DNA of 63,765 nucleotides from Hyphococcus sp. (GTDB lineage: Bacteria > Pseudomonadota > Alphaproteobacteria > Caulobacterales > Parvularculaceae), in contig JAJFGE010000092.1 of the NCBI GenBank assembly GCA_021776295.1, positions 1 through 63,765 of the forward strand, in the 5' to 3' direction. The notes under the pieces were generated by a model. That model searched no databases, had not been told where the DNA came from, and saw only the letters and a list, made by a program, of their open reading frames with translations. Shown here piece by piece: positions 37,636 through 47,840 of the stretch. The position numbers and the translations under genes were made by a program. Every line of letters starts with the position of its first letter. Position 1 is the stretch's first letter.

Positions 37636-38215
37636 GCCCATTCAAAAGCTCACCTCGCGCACGATTGTGATGCGGCAGGAAAATATTGACACGGACCAAA
37701 TTATCCCGGCGCGGTTCCTGACCACGACCACGCGCAAAGGGCTTGGCAAGTCGGTGTTTTTTGACTGGCGTTATAATGCAGAAGGCAGGCTGCGCAATGA
37801 CAGCCCGCTCGATGGGTTTAATCCGGCGGAATACAAGATTTTGGTGGCGGGATCGAATTTTGGCTGCGGTTCCTCGCGCGAACATGCGCCCTGGGCGCTC
37901 GCCGATTTTGGTTTTCGCGCGATCATAAGCTCTGACATTGCCGATATTTTCAAAAGTAACGCCCTGAAAAACGGCTTGTTGCCACTTGAGGTTGATGACA
38001 AAACCCACCGTCGGCTTTTGGCCTCGCCCGGGGAGGAAATTTCGGTCGATCTGGTGAGCCAGACGGTGCGTTTCGGCGAGGAGGGATGGCAGACCGTCTT
38101 TCAGGTTGATCCCTTTGCACGGCGCTGCATGCTCGATGGCGTTGACCCGCTGGGGCATTTGCTCAATCAGCTTGCGGTCATTGAGAAATATGAAGAGGAC
38201 CGGCGTGGGCTTTAA
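37625..38215 (+). CDS. leuD: 3-isopropylmalate dehydratase small subunit
   Basis: LeuD supplies the swivelling domain of isopropylmalate isomerase. The 196-residue protein shows [12 protein letters not shown] near the N terminus and the [17 protein letters not shown] motif. ATG 37625 overlaps the end of leuC, with GGAG upstream, and gives the usual length. leuB starts inside its last codons. Confidence 0.95.
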   Translation: MSLEPIQKLTSRTIVMRQENIDTDQIIPARFLTTTTRKGLGKSVFFDWRYNAEGRLRNDSPLDGFNPAEYKILVAGSNFGCGSSREHAPWALADFGFRAIISSDIADIFKSNALKNGLLPLEVDDKTHRRLLASPGEEISVDLVSQTVRFGEEGWQTVFQVDPFARRCMLDGVDPLGHLLNQLAVIEKYEEDRRGL

Positions 38216-39251
38216 CATCACTTACCTGCCGGGCGACGGCGTTGGACCGGAAGTAGCGGGAGCAGCGCGATTGGTTGCGGAAAAGGCCGCGGAAAAGTTC
38301 GCACTTTCACTTGCCTTTCACGAATTTCCGTTTGGCGGCGCGGCGATTGATACGCATGACGATCCGTTTCCGTCCGTCACCAGGCGCGCCTGCGCCGAAG
38401 CGGATGCGGTGCTTCTGGGCGCCGTTGGCGGGCCCAAATGGGATGGCGGGCCCGTGCGGCCTGAAGCCGGGCTTTTGGACCTGCGCAAAATGCTCGGCCT
38501 TTACGCCAATCTTCGTCCGATCCGCATCATGGCGGGGATGGAGGCGTTATCGCCGCTAAAAGCGGCGCGCGCACGCGACGTTGATATTCTATTCGTCCGT
38601 GAGCTGACGGGCGGGATTTATTTTGGCAAGCGGATTGAGGGCGATGAGCATGCAAGTGATGAATGCGCCTATTCGCGTGAGGAAGTCGAGCGCGTAGCGC
38701 GGGTTGCGTTTGAGGCGGCGCATGCGCGCAAGGGCAGGCTGGCCTCGGTCGATAAAGCCAACGTCCTGGCGACCAGCCGGCTCTGGCGCAGTGTTGTGAA
38801 CGCGCTTCATAAAAGCGATTACAGCGATGTTGAGCTTGAGCATGTCTTGGTCGACGCCATGGCGATGAAGCTCATCCAACAGCCGGCGGCGTTTGATGTG
38901 GTCCTGACCGAGAACATGTTCGGCGATATTTTAAGCGATGAAGCCTCGGTCATTATCGGCTCTATCGGGCTTGCGCCCTCGGCCTCGCTGGGCAGGGGCA
39001 AGGCGGGGCTTTATGAGGCGATCCACGGCTCAGCGCCTGACATAGCCGGCCAGGACAAAGCCAATCCTGCGGGCGCGATATTGAGCGCGGCGATGATGTT
39101 TCGTCATAGCTTTGACGCCGAGGCGCCAGCGCAAGCGATTGAGGAGGCCGTCGAGGCGGTTCTCGCGGCGGGCCATGGCACAGCCGACATTGGCGGCGAT
39201 GATGGATGCGCGGCATTTTCTGAGCGGGTTGTCGCGCAACTGGCGAATTGA
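38205..39251 (+). CDS. leuB: 3-isopropylmalate dehydrogenase
   Basis: LeuB oxidatively decarboxylates 3-isopropylmalate with NAD. The 348-residue protein has LPGDGVGPEV at the N terminus and GAVGGPKWDG, VRELTGGIYFG and DKANVL motifs. The catalytic DAMAMKLIQ segment with NMFGDILSDEAS and the NAD-binding HGSAPDIAGQDKANP are also present. GTG 38205 has GAGGA upstream; ATG 38190 is an alternative. Both overlap leuD. It closes the ilv-leu block. ilvA and ilvE are not in the window. Confidence 0.94.
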   Translation: MGFNITYLPGDGVGPEVAGAARLVAEKAAEKFALSLAFHEFPFGGAAIDTHDDPFPSVTRRACAEADAVLLGAVGGPKWDGGPVRPEAGLLDLRKMLGLYANLRPIRIMAGMEALSPLKAARARDVDILFVRELTGGIYFGKRIEGDEHASDECAYSREEVERVARVAFEAAHARKGRLASVDKANVLATSRLWRSVVNALHKSDYSDVELEHVLVDAMAMKLIQQPAAFDVVLTENMFGDILSDEASVIIGSIGLAPSASLGRGKAGLYEAIHGSAPDIAGQDKANPAGAILSAAMMFRHSFDAEAPAQAIEEAVEAVLAAGHGTADIGGDDGCAAFSERVVAQLAN

Positions 39252-39266
39252 GATAGCTATCAATAA

Positions 39267-39290
39267 ATTAATATCTGTACAGATTAATAT
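39267..39290. promoter_or_regulatory. palindromic operator-like site before the flavoprotein gene
   Basis: The core ATCTGTACAGAT (39273-39284) is a perfect 12-bp palindrome. It is flanked by the direct repeat ATTAATAT at 39267-39274 and 39283-39290. The site lies in the only AT-rich gap between leuB and the reductase. It looks like a transcription-factor site; the factor is unknown. Confidence 0.4.
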
Positions 39291-39416
39291 CACTCATTCA
39301 TAGTGTGTCAAAATCCACCGCATCCTTGTGGTGACAATGCTGACGGAGAGGGCTAACCTGCCGCCGGATTCGTGGACGCACACGCTTGCGGCCTGTTTGT
39401 AATATGGGAGCAAATT

Positions 39417-40637
39417 TTGACGGTTGTGATTATCGGCGGCGGACAAGCGGCAAGCCAGGCGGCGGCGAGCCTGCGTCAGGAGGGCTGGACGGCGCCCATC
39501 ACCATTCTCGCTGAGGAAGACCGGCCGCCCTATCAGCGCCCGCCTCTGTCGAAAAAATTTCTCGAAGGCGCGCTTGAAGCTGAGCGGCTGCTGCTAAAGC
39601 CGGAACAATTTTATGTGCAAAATTCTATCGATTTGCGGCTTGGCATGCGCGCCATATCGATAGATGTCGATGGCAAATCAGTGTCGCTCGCATCGGACGA
39701 AAAGCTTGGTTACGATAAACTCATCATCGCCACCGGATCGGCGCCGCGCAAGCTGCCGATTCCCGGCGCGGATGCCGACGGTGTTTTCTACTTGCGCAGC
39801 GCGGCGGATGCGCTCGCCTTGAAGCCGCGTCTGGCGGAGGGGAAATCCATTGCAATTATTGGCGCTGGCTATGTAGGGCTTGAGGTAGCAGCGACAGCGC
39901 GCAAGGCCGGCGTCAATGTCATCATCATCGAATCCGCCCCTCGCGTGATGTCGCGTGTTACCGGAGAATTCTTATCCGGTTATTTGCAAAAACATCACGT
40001 CGCCAGGGGCGTCAAAGTATTGCTGGAAGCGATGACGGCGGGTCTTGAGACCGAAGACGGCCGTCTGGCCGCCTGCACATTCGCCAATGGTGAAAGGATT
40101 GCAATCGACACCGCTGTCATCGGCATCGGCGTTATGCCGTCTACGGATATTGCAGAGCGCGCCGGGATAAAATGCGACAATGGCGTCACCGTCGATGAAT
40201 ATTGCCGCACCAATATCGAGGGTATTTTCGCCGCGGGCGATTGCGCCAATCATTTCAATACCCATTACGACATGAATTTACGGCTTGAATCCGTACACAA
40301 TGCCATTGAGCAGGCCAAGACCGTTGCAGCGACCATTTGCGGCAAGGACAAACCTTATCGCCAGGCGCCGTGGTTCTGGTCTGACCAGTATGATCTGAAA
40401 ATCCAATCCGTCGGCGTCAGTGCAGGGCATGATGATTATTTCGTTTCCGGCAACCCGGAAGAGGATAGTTTTTCAGTGCTTTATTTCTCAGACAATCGGC
40501 TTATCGCTGCTGATTGTGTTTGCCGGCCCGCCGATTATATGGTTGTAAGAAAACTGCTTCAGGATCAAAAGTTAATTTCCATGGACGACGTTAAAGGCGC
40601 GGACGGGGATTTAAAGGCCCTGATGGCGCGGCGATAA
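39417..40637 (+). CDS. FAD-dependent ferredoxin/rubredoxin-reductase-like oxidoreductase
   Basis: The 406-residue protein has two dinucleotide-binding motifs, VVIIGGGQAASQAA at the N terminus and IAIIGAGYVGLEVAA in the middle. The FAD motif GIFAAGDCA and a C-terminal reductase domain (from about residue 325, FWSDQYDLKIQSVG) follow. This is the plan of NAD(P)H:ferredoxin reductases serving Rieske dioxygenases or P450s. No such partner is nearby. TTG 39417 has GGGAG 6 nt upstream and gives the usual N terminus. Confidence 0.88.
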   Translation: MTVVIIGGGQAASQAAASLRQEGWTAPITILAEEDRPPYQRPPLSKKFLEGALEAERLLLKPEQFYVQNSIDLRLGMRAISIDVDGKSVSLASDEKLGYDKLIIATGSAPRKLPIPGADADGVFYLRSAADALALKPRLAEGKSIAIIGAGYVGLEVAATARKAGVNVIIIESAPRVMSRVTGEFLSGYLQKHHVARGVKVLLEAMTAGLETEDGRLAACTFANGERIAIDTAVIGIGVMPSTDIAERAGIKCDNGVTVDEYCRTNIEGIFAAGDCANHFNTHYDMNLRLESVHNAIEQAKTVAATICGKDKPYRQAPWFWSDQYDLKIQSVGVSAGHDDYFVSGNPEEDSFSVLYFSDNRLIAADCVCRPADYMVVRKLLQDQKLISMDDVKGADGDLKALMARR

Positions 40638-40653
40638 AAGAAGGTACCCATAT

Positions 40654-42126
40654 ATGATACACATCTCTCGCCGCGCGGCGTTAAAATCATCCGCCGCGAT
40701 CAGCATGCTGGCCGGCTTTGGCTGCGGACGCTCCGCGCCTTCAACGACGGATGAGCTGGCAAACTTAGATGGCATTGCAACCGCACAAGCGATCAAGAGC
40801 GGAAACATCACCGCGCTTGATGTCGTCAACGCCGCGATCGACCGGGCGGAGAAAATCAACCCGGCGATCAATGCGATTGTCACGCCTTATTATGACACAG
40901 CGCGCGAACAAGCCGCCGCCGCGCCGGCGGGCGCATGGTTCGGGGTTCCAACCTTTATTAAAGACCTCAACAATGTCATCGGACAACGTACGACCTATGG
41001 GTCGCGGGCGTTTGCAAACTATGTTGCAACCGAGCAATCGGCGCATATCTCTGCGATCTTTGCAAACGGGCTCATCAGTCTCGGCAAAAGCGCGTCGCCG
41101 GAATTTGGCCTCACCGCCACCACTGAACCAATGGTGAGCGGCGCGGCGCGTAACCCGTGGAATACCAACCATTCTACTGGTGGTTCATCAGGCGGCGCGG
41201 CGGCGCTGGTTGCCGCGCGCGTCACACCCGTCGCGCACGCATCAGACGGCGGCGGGTCAATTCGCATTCCAGCATCGTGTTGCGGTGTGGTTGGCCTTAA
41301 ACCAACGCGCGCGCGGATGCCGATCCCCGATGGCGACCCGAACGCGCCGCTGGTCTTGACCGAACACGGGATTGAAAGCCGCACACTGCGCGATACCGCC
41401 GCCTATCTTGCGATGATGGAAGTGGACAATGATCTCCCGAAAGTCGGGCTGGTGAGCGGTCCGGTGTCTGCGCGTAAGAAGGTTGCCTTTTTCACCAAAG
41501 CGCCGACCGGCGTTGCGGTTGACCACGAAGTTGCCGCTGTCACCGAGGCTACCGCATACAAGCTTGAAGAACTCGGTCATGAAGTGACAGAAATTGAACC
41601 GCCTTTTGATTCCGCGGTGATACAGGATTTTGGAATCTACTGGGCGGCGCGCGTTGCTGCAGTGGTCGCGAACTGGGAAAGGGCGAGTGGACAAAAAGCC
41701 AATTACAACGCATTTGAGCCGTTCACCTTCGGCCTGATCGAATATTATGAGGCGCGTCGCGGTCTTCTGGAAACGGCGATCACGCGTCTGGTTGCTTTTG
41801 AGCGGGATTACCGCGCGGCGTTTTCGGATGTCGATCTGTTGTTGTCACCGGTTTTAGCGAAGCCGCCGCCGGAGGTCGGTTATTTATCGACAGCCTATGG
41901 CTTTGATTTGATGATGGAGCGCCTCGGCGAATATGTCGCCTTTACGCAGGTCGTCAATGTATCCGGCGGCGCGGCAATCTCTCTGCCGGTTGGCGTGTCG
42001 GCGAGCGGTTTGCCAATCGGCGCCCAGCTTGCCGCCGCACCGGGCAATGAAAAGGCAATTCTTGAAGTTGCCTATGAGTTGGAAGAAGAATTTGAATGGA
42101 GCAAACGCGCGCCAGCCCTTTCATAG
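40654..42126 (+). CDS. exported amidase-signature family hydrolase
   Basis: The 490-residue protein starts with a twin-arginine-like signal (SRRAALK, then a hydrophobic stretch to about residue 24). It is therefore probably exported folded; C24 might be lipidated but the lipobox is poor. The amidase Ser-cisSer-Lys triad is visible as K103 (FIKDLNN), S178 in GGSSGG and S202 in [10 protein letters not shown]. Substrate cannot be predicted. It follows the flavoprotein gene by 16 nt and may share its transcript. Confidence 0.85.
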   Translation: MIHISRRAALKSSAAISMLAGFGCGRSAPSTTDELANLDGIATAQAIKSGNITALDVVNAAIDRAEKINPAINAIVTPYYDTAREQAAAAPAGAWFGVPTFIKDLNNVIGQRTTYGSRAFANYVATEQSAHISAIFANGLISLGKSASPEFGLTATTEPMVSGAARNPWNTNHSTGGSSGGAAALVAARVTPVAHASDGGGSIRIPASCCGVVGLKPTRARMPIPDGDPNAPLVLTEHGIESRTLRDTAAYLAMMEVDNDLPKVGLVSGPVSARKKVAFFTKAPTGVAVDHEVAAVTEATAYKLEELGHEVTEIEPPFDSAVIQDFGIYWAARVAAVVANWERASGQKANYNAFEPFTFGLIEYYEARRGLLETAITRLVAFERDYRAAFSDVDLLLSPVLAKPPPEVGYLSTAYGFDLMMERLGEYVAFTQVVNVSGGAAISLPVGVSASGLPIGAQLAAAPGNEKAILEVAYELEEEFEWSKRAPALS

Positions 42127-42242
42127 TACGCCAATCTTTGGCGCGTCAGTTCGCCACGCATTAAAGGGCTGCTCATCAACTTTATGTAAAGCCTCATTAA
42201 CTATGTTGAGCGTGAGCCCCGGAAAATGAAGGAGGCCAGCTC

Positions 42243-42659
42243 ATGCCAATCATGAATTGGGACCAGACACTTGATATAGGCGTTCCAGCAATGAACGCGG
42301 ATCATCGCTGCATTCTTGATGCGATGAACGAGATATTCGATGCGCATGCGGCGGGACAGGAAGGCGATAGCATAAACCGGCTTGTGACCCGATTGGGCGC
42401 TATTTGCATGCGCCATTTCGCGGATGAAGAAGTCTTCATGGAGAGTGTCGGCTATCCAGGCCTTAATTCCCACAAGCTTATTCACAAGAAACTACTGGAA
42501 GACTTTTCAGGCCATGCGGCGGCGATAAAATCTGCGGGCGGTAAAGCAAATGAAGATTTCTTCGGCTTTCTGAAACGCTGGCTCGTCGCTCATATCAAGG
42601 GCATCGACATCAAATACGCCGAACACGCAAATGACAGTCTGTCGGCCGCAAACGGTTAG
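42243..42659 (+). CDS. bacteriohemerythrin
   Basis: The 138-residue protein carries all seven expected di-iron ligands: H21, H58, E62, H77, H81, H117 and D122. Single-domain bacteriohemerythrins bind oxygen and may deliver or sense it. A strong AGGAGG lies before the ATG. It is a single gene with no enzyme partner nearby. Confidence 0.93.
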   Translation: MPIMNWDQTLDIGVPAMNADHRCILDAMNEIFDAHAAGQEGDSINRLVTRLGAICMRHFADEEVFMESVGYPGLNSHKLIHKKLLEDFSGHAAAIKSAGGKANEDFFGFLKRWLVAHIKGIDIKYAEHANDSLSAANG

Positions 42660-43123
42660 CGCGCTCCTGCTCGTCAAGAATCTTTGTGCGGTGCAAAGCT
42701 ACTTTTGCCCCTACGGATAAGAATTGACCGTCAGGCGTCACGGCGGGCTCGCATCAACTGCACTCCAGTTGACCGGCGATGCTGAACACGGCTTCAATGT
42801 CTGTGCACGCCAGCCACAATGGCAAGCTTACTATGAGGCCGGTTCATCGGTTCAGGCACGCGGCGATCAAAACTCTGTTACAAAATTTTATTTAACCAAT
42901 AGCCATCCGGCCACAGCGTTAGCTTCGGATTTACGCTGGAGTGTGTTGGATGCATGTTGCCTTTTGCGCCTATTTAGGGCGTGCTGTTTGCCGGATTTTA
43001 TTTTTGTGAAAGAGGCCGTATTTGAGTCCGCCCAGTGGACAGTGACGGCGAGAAAATGTGGGATTGTCCAAAATGGCGCGTGCGACATTCTCTTTTAGTT
43101 CTTTGAATTTATTGAAAAAAACT
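42660..43123. other. 464-nt gap between hemerythrin and dusA genes
   Basis: I see no convincing gene, terminator or RNA structure. A 124-codon frame (42724-43098) starts with TTG, has no ribosome-binding site, an unusual cysteine-rich composition and overlaps the possible upstream dusA start, so it is not called. An in-frame ATG at 43073 could extend dusA by 17 residues. Confidence 0.5.
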
Positions 43124-44104
43124 ATGAAAAATCAGTCGCATAGATTTTCCGTTGCGCCGATGATGGACGGCACTGACCGCCATTGCCGCTATTTTTACCG
43201 GCTGCTGTCCAGACGCGCACGCCTCTACACCGAAATGATTACCGCGGATGCGATTATTCATGGCGACCGCGAGCGCCTGCTTGGTTTTGACACGCGCGAG
43301 CATCCCGTCGCCTTGCAGCTCGGCGGCGGCGATCCGGTTAAACTTGCGCAAGCGGCCAGCATTGGCGAGGCTTTTGGCTATGACGAGATTAATCTCAATG
43401 TCGGTTGTCCATCGGGCCGGGTGCAGTCGGGCGCATTTGGTGCTTGCCTGATGAAACAGCCGGCGCTGGTCGCACGTTGTGTCGCAGCGATGCGCGGTGC
43501 GGTCGATATTCCAGTGACGGTGAAATGTCGTATCGGCGTTGACGATCAGGCCCCAGAGGAGAGCCTGTTTGAATTCATTGATGCGGTTGCGCAATCAGGC
43601 TGCAATATTTTCATTGTCCATGCGCGCAAAGCCTGGCTCGACGGTTTGAGCCCAAAAGAAAACCGCACCATCCCGCCACTTGATTATGGTCTCGTGCGCC
43701 GCCTCAAGCGTGAGCGGTCGGGCCTGACCGTGGTGCTGAATGGCGGGCTTGAAAGCCTCGCCCAAGCTCGCGCTGAGCATCATGGTGTCGATGGGGTGAT
43801 GCTTGGGCGCGCCGCATACGGAACGCCCTATATTTTATCGGATGTCGACCGGGAATTTTTCGGTGAAACGGCGCCGGCGCCGCTGCGCGACGATGTTGCG
43901 TGCGCGATGTCGGACTATCTAAAAGCGCAATTTGTGCAGGGCGTGCGGCCGCATTCGATTACTCGTCATATGCTCGGGCTGTTTCACGGGGCGCCCGGCG
44001 CCCGCACATGGCGACGGTTTTTATCTGAAAACGCGCCCGCATCGCGTGACGACATTTTAGATCGTGCAGCCGACGCCATGCGCAATAGATATGTGGCGGC
44101 ATAG
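43124..44104 (+). CDS. dusA: tRNA-dihydrouridine synthase A
   Basis: DusA reduces U20 and U20a in tRNA with FMN and NADPH. The 326-residue protein has the N-terminal VAPMMDGTDRHCRYFYRLLS, the catalytic-cysteine motif LNVGCPSGRVQSGAFGACLM, and the FIVHARKAWLDGLSPKENR segment typical of DusA. Starts at 43058, 43073 and 43124 are possible; the last fits family length. dusA is a known phage insertion hotspot, but no prophage is seen here. Confidence 0.93.
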   Translation: MKNQSHRFSVAPMMDGTDRHCRYFYRLLSRRARLYTEMITADAIIHGDRERLLGFDTREHPVALQLGGGDPVKLAQAASIGEAFGYDEINLNVGCPSGRVQSGAFGACLMKQPALVARCVAAMRGAVDIPVTVKCRIGVDDQAPEESLFEFIDAVAQSGCNIFIVHARKAWLDGLSPKENRTIPPLDYGLVRRLKRERSGLTVVLNGGLESLAQARAEHHGVDGVMLGRAAYGTPYILSDVDREFFGETAPAPLRDDVACAMSDYLKAQFVQGVRPHSITRHMLGLFHGAPGARTWRRFLSENAPASRDDILDRAADAMRNRYVAA

Positions 44105-44106
44105 TT

Positions 44107-44943
44107 TTGGCCCTCATCGACCTCCTCTCCGATCACGGATTTTTAGTGCTTGGCGTAATGCTGGCCGGTATTCTTGCGGGTTTTGTCGGCGGCATGTTCG
44201 GCATAGGCGGCGGGATCATCACCGTGCCGGTTTTATATGCGGTGTTTCAGTCGCTGGGCGTGAGCGAGGAGGCGAGCCTTAAAACCGCAATCGGTACTTC
44301 ACTCAGCGTCATTGTTGTCACATCAATCCGTTCCCTGATGACGCATCACCGCGCCGGTCATGTGGACGGTGAAATGCTGCGCGCCTGGGCGCCTTGGATT
44401 GCGTTGGGCGCCGCTGCCGGCGGGGTCCTTGCGCGCTGGGCGTCGGTTGAGTTGTTGACCATCATCTTTGCGGGCGGTGCGATTTATATCGGCTACCGGC
44501 GGATATTTCCGAAGAACCGGACGACGGTGGCAGACGTCAACCTCATGCGCAAGCGCCTGAAAATACCGCTCGGCGCCGGGACCGGGCTGTTCTCCAGCCT
44601 GATGGGGCTCGGCGGCGGCGCGGTCGGCGTGTTGGTGATGACGCTGGCGGGCCGGCCGATGCATCAGGCGATTGCGACATCGGCGGGCTTCGGCATTGCC
44701 GTCGCGGTTCCCGGCGTGATCGGATTTGTGATTTCCGGCTGGGATGCGCCGGGCCTGCCGGCGGCCTCGTTCGGCTTCGTTAATGCGGCGGCGTTTGCGG
44801 CGATGGCGGCGATGGCGGCGCTTACCGCGCCGATGGGCGCTCGCCTCGCGCATCGTCTCAATGGCGCCCTCCTGTCGAGGATGTTCGGGCTTTATGTCTT
44901 CATCGCGGCGGCGGGCCTGGTTTGGGATGTTTTTCACCCATAA
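44107..44943 (+). CDS. TauE/SafE-family membrane transporter
   Basis: The 278-residue protein has about eight membrane segments and the two family repeats, beginning GFVGGMFGIGGGIITVPVL (residues 25-43) and FSSLMGLGGGAVGVLVM. The family exports or imports sulfite, sulfoacetate or related anions. The start is TTG 2 nt after dusA, so translation may be coupled. Substrate cannot be assigned. Confidence 0.88.
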   Translation: MALIDLLSDHGFLVLGVMLAGILAGFVGGMFGIGGGIITVPVLYAVFQSLGVSEEASLKTAIGTSLSVIVVTSIRSLMTHHRAGHVDGEMLRAWAPWIALGAAAGGVLARWASVELLTIIFAGGAIYIGYRRIFPKNRTTVADVNLMRKRLKIPLGAGTGLFSSLMGLGGGAVGVLVMTLAGRPMHQAIATSAGFGIAVAVPGVIGFVISGWDAPGLPAASFGFVNAAAFAAMAAMAALTAPMGARLAHRLNGALLSRMFGLYVFIAAAGLVWDVFHP

Positions 44944-45043
44944 GGTGTTGCGCAGAAAATGTTGCAACGCGAAAATTTTTGTTTCCATCGCGCCTGCGCC
45001 CTGATAAGCTTTTTTGAGCATGAAGCAGCGAGTACTGTCGACC

Positions 45044-46012
45044 ATGGAAACGATTATTTCAGGCGTCGGCAGTTATCTGCCCGAAAATGCCGTCACCAAT
45101 AGTGAACTCGCCAAACGCATTGACACGTCGGATGAGTGGATTCGCTCGCGCAGCGGCATCGGCCAGCGCCATTTCGCCGCCGACGATCAGGCGACATCGG
45201 ACATGGCGCGCGAAGCGGCGTGGAAAGCGCTGGAGCAGGCCGGTCTCAAACCAACCGATATCGGGCTGATTATCGTCGCAACGGTGACGCCGGACAAAAC
45301 CTTTCCATCAACTGCTGTTTATGTTCAGGAAAAGCTTGGCGTGCCGCCTTGTATCGCTTTTGATGTGTCGGCTGCCTGCGCCGGGTTCATCTATGCGATG
45401 AATGTCGCCCATAGCTTCATCACTACGGGACAAGTCAAGCACGCGTTGATTATTGGCGCGGAGAAACTCTCGTGTTTTCTCGACTGGGAGGATCGCGCAA
45501 CTTGTGTCCTGTTTGGCGACGGCGCGGGTGCGGCTATCTTAAGCGGCGTCCCGGCGCGTACTGCAGCGCGGCCAAGAGGTATTCTGGCGACATACCTCGC
45601 GGCAGATGGGCGCCTTGCAAAACATCTTTACGCCGATGGCGGCCCATCGACCACCGGCACGGTCGGCCAAGTGCGGATGAACGGCAAGGAAGTTTTCCGC
45701 AATGCAGTTCAGGAAATTGCCGGTGCAGTTTTTGAGGTGACAGAACGCGCCAAGGTCAGCCGCCACGATATCGACTGGTTCGTGCCGCATCAGGCCAATA
45801 TCCGGATCATTCATTCCTGCGCCAAGAAGCTGGAGCTGGACGAGAGCAAGGTCATCGTCACCATCGACAAACACGCCAACACATCCTCGGCGTCCATACC
45901 GCTGGCGCTCGATGTCGGCATTCGCGACGGGCGGATCAAACGTGGCGATCTCCTGGTCTTCGCCGCCCTCGGCGGCGGCCTCGCCTGGGGCTCGGCCCTA
46001 GTGCGGTATTAA
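45044..46012 (+). CDS. fabH: beta-ketoacyl-ACP synthase III
   Basis: FabH starts fatty-acid synthesis by condensing acetyl-CoA with malonyl-ACP. The 322-residue protein has C112 (SAACAGF), the VPHQANIRII histidine and the HANTSSASIP asparagine of the Cys-His-Asn triad. ATG 45044 gives the usual METIISGVGSYLP start. It lacks the common plsX partner upstream; slyX follows. Confidence 0.94.
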   Translation: METIISGVGSYLPENAVTNSELAKRIDTSDEWIRSRSGIGQRHFAADDQATSDMAREAAWKALEQAGLKPTDIGLIIVATVTPDKTFPSTAVYVQEKLGVPPCIAFDVSAACAGFIYAMNVAHSFITTGQVKHALIIGAEKLSCFLDWEDRATCVLFGDGAGAAILSGVPARTAARPRGILATYLAADGRLAKHLYADGGPSTTGTVGQVRMNGKEVFRNAVQEIAGAVFEVTERAKVSRHDIDWFVPHQANIRIIHSCAKKLELDESKVIVTIDKHANTSSASIPLALDVGIRDGRIKRGDLLVFAALGGGLAWGSALVRY

Positions 46013-46069
46013 CCACAGGCGCTTGATGGCGATCGATAGCGCGGCCTGTTTTAAAGGTAAATTTCTGCA

Positions 46070-46288
46070 ATGAGTGAACAAGCTTTGAACGCACGCATTG
46101 AAAAGCTTGAAGAGCGCGCGGCTTTTCAGGAAGCCGCCATTGAAGAGCTGTCCGATGCGGTTACCGATCAATGGAAACTGATCGATGCGTTGAAACGCGA
46201 CACCCAGCGCCTTGGTGATGAGCTTAAAGAGGTTGAAGGAAACCTCGTGCCGGGCGAACAGGGTGAGCCGCCGCCGCCGCATTATTAA
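46070..46288 (+). CDS. slyX: SlyX family protein
   Basis: The 72-residue protein is a short coiled coil (about 4-60) followed by a proline-rich end PPPPHY, the hallmark of SlyX. Its molecular role is unknown. It converges with the phosphohexomutase gene, only 3 nt apart. Confidence 0.88.
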   Translation: MSEQALNARIEKLEERAAFQEAAIEELSDAVTDQWKLIDALKRDTQRLGDELKEVEGNLVPGEQGEPPPPHY

Positions 46289-46291
46289 ACA

Positions 46292-47791
46292 TCAAATCTT
46301 CTGATTATAAGCGCCGATTTCCGGGTGCTGTTTAATCACCGCGTCCAGTTCTGCGAACATCGCTTTCATATTATCTTGCGAGGTCGGGCTTTCGACCACG
46401 ACCACAAGCTCGGGCTTGTTGGAGGATGCGCGCACCAGTCCCCAGGTGCCGTCTTCGGCAGTTATCCTGACGCCATTGATGGTGACGACATCGCGAATTT
46501 TCTGGCCGATGATCTCGCCGCCCGCTCCTTCACGGTCGACAAAGCTTTTGACGATTTTATCGACCACGCCATATTTGGTTTCATCCGCGCAATGCGGCGA
46601 CATGGTCGGCGACTGATAAGTTTTAGCGAGCGATTTACGCATGTCGGAGAGTTTTTTGTCCGGATTGCGGTCGAGCATTTGTAACAGCGCAATCGCAGCG
46701 ACAAGCCCGTCATCATAGCCGCGGCCAATCGGTTCGTTAAAAAAGAAGTGCCCGGATTTTTCAAACCCTGCCAGCGCGCCCATCTCATGGCTCTTGCGTT
46801 TAATGTAAGAATGGCCGGTTTTCCAATATTTGGTTTTTGCGCCATTCGCCTGCAATATTGGGTCGGTGACGAACAAGCCGGTTGATTTAACATCAACCAC
46901 GAATTGCGCGTTTTCATGAAGCGCGGAGAGATCGCGTGCGAGCAGAACGCCGATTTTGTCGGCGAAAATCTCCTCGCCTTCATCATCGACGACGCCGCAG
47001 CGGTCGCCGTCGCCGTCAAAGCCGAGGGCGATATCGGCGCCATGTTCCCGAACCGCATCGCGCATGGCGTGCAGCATTTCCATATCTTCCGGGTTCGGAT
47101 TATAGCGCGGAAAACTGTGGTCGAGTTCGGCGTCCATGGGTACGACATCAAGGCCAAGCCGCTCCAGCGTTTCCGGTGCAAAGGCGCCGGCGGTGCCGTT
47201 GCCGCAGGCGGCGACGACTTTCATTTTGCGTTTGAAGGAAACGCCTTCGACGAGATCCGCAATATAGCGCTCGCGCAGGCCCTCGACATATTTATAGGCG
47301 CCGCCGTCAAATTGTTTGTACGCGCCTTTAAGAACAATTTCCTTCAGCCGGCTCATTTCATCGGGACCGAAGGTGAGGGGACGGGCCGCGCCCATTTTAA
47401 CCCCGGTCCAGCCATTTTCATTGTGGCTTGCCGTCACCATCGCGACGCAGTCAATTTCGAGATCGAACTGCGCAAAATAGGCGACCGGCGACAAAGCGAG
47501 GCCGATATCGTTGACTTCAATCCCGGCCGTCATCAGCCCGACGGTCAGCGCCTGTTTGATGGAAATCGAATAGCTGCGAAAATCATGGCCGACGACAATG
47601 CGCGGCGGCTTGCCCATTTCGCGGATCAGCGTGCCGAGCCCCTGGCCCAGCGCCTGGATGCCGAGCAGGTTAATTTCCTTTTCAAACACCCAGCGCGCGT
47701 CATATTCGCGAAACCCCGTCGGTTTGACCAGCGGGGTCACCTCATAGGCGAGAGTGTTGGATTTTATGTCGGCGCGCGGGCTCGGCAGCAT
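46292..47791 (-). CDS. phosphomannomutase/phosphoglucomutase
   Basis: The enzyme interconverts hexose 1- and 6-phosphates for sugar nucleotides. The 499-residue alpha-D-phosphohexomutase has the phosphoserine loop VTASHNENGWTG, the magnesium loop GFDGDGDRCGVVD, the sugar-specificity loop GFEKSGHFFFN and the phosphate-binding RASSNKPEL. FEKSGH points to dual PMM/PGM activity as in AlgC. ATG 47791 has AGGA upstream; the longer frame to 47887 runs into repeat DNA. Confidence 0.92.
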   Translation of the reverse strand: MLPSPRADIKSNTLAYEVTPLVKPTGFREYDARWVFEKEINLLGIQALGQGLGTLIREMGKPPRIVVGHDFRSYSISIKQALTVGLMTAGIEVNDIGLALSPVAYFAQFDLEIDCVAMVTASHNENGWTGVKMGAARPLTFGPDEMSRLKEIVLKGAYKQFDGGAYKYVEGLRERYIADLVEGVSFKRKMKVVAACGNGTAGAFAPETLERLGLDVVPMDAELDHSFPRYNPNPEDMEMLHAMRDAVREHGADIALGFDGDGDRCGVVDDEGEEIFADKIGVLLARDLSALHENAQFVVDVKSTGLFVTDPILQANGAKTKYWKTGHSYIKRKSHEMGALAGFEKSGHFFFNEPIGRGYDDGLVAAIALLQMLDRNPDKKLSDMRKSLAKTYQSPTMSPHCADETKYGVVDKIVKSFVDREGAGGEIIGQKIRDVVTINGVRITAEDGTWGLVRASSNKPELVVVVESPTSQDNMKAMFAELDAVIKQHPEIGAYNQKI

Positions 47792-47840
47792 GGAACTCGT
47801 CCTTTGATGTGGAATTGCGGCGCACCATAGAGCGCCGGGC

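Noticed and set aside
42724-43098. 124-codon plus-strand frame between the hemerythrin gene and dusA
   Set aside because: TTG start without a ribosome-binding site, odd composition, no recognisable motif, and overlap with possible dusA starts.
46904-47830. 308-codon plus-strand frame opposite the phosphohexomutase
   Set aside because: The minus-strand product has all four active-site loops; the plus-strand frame is a shadow.
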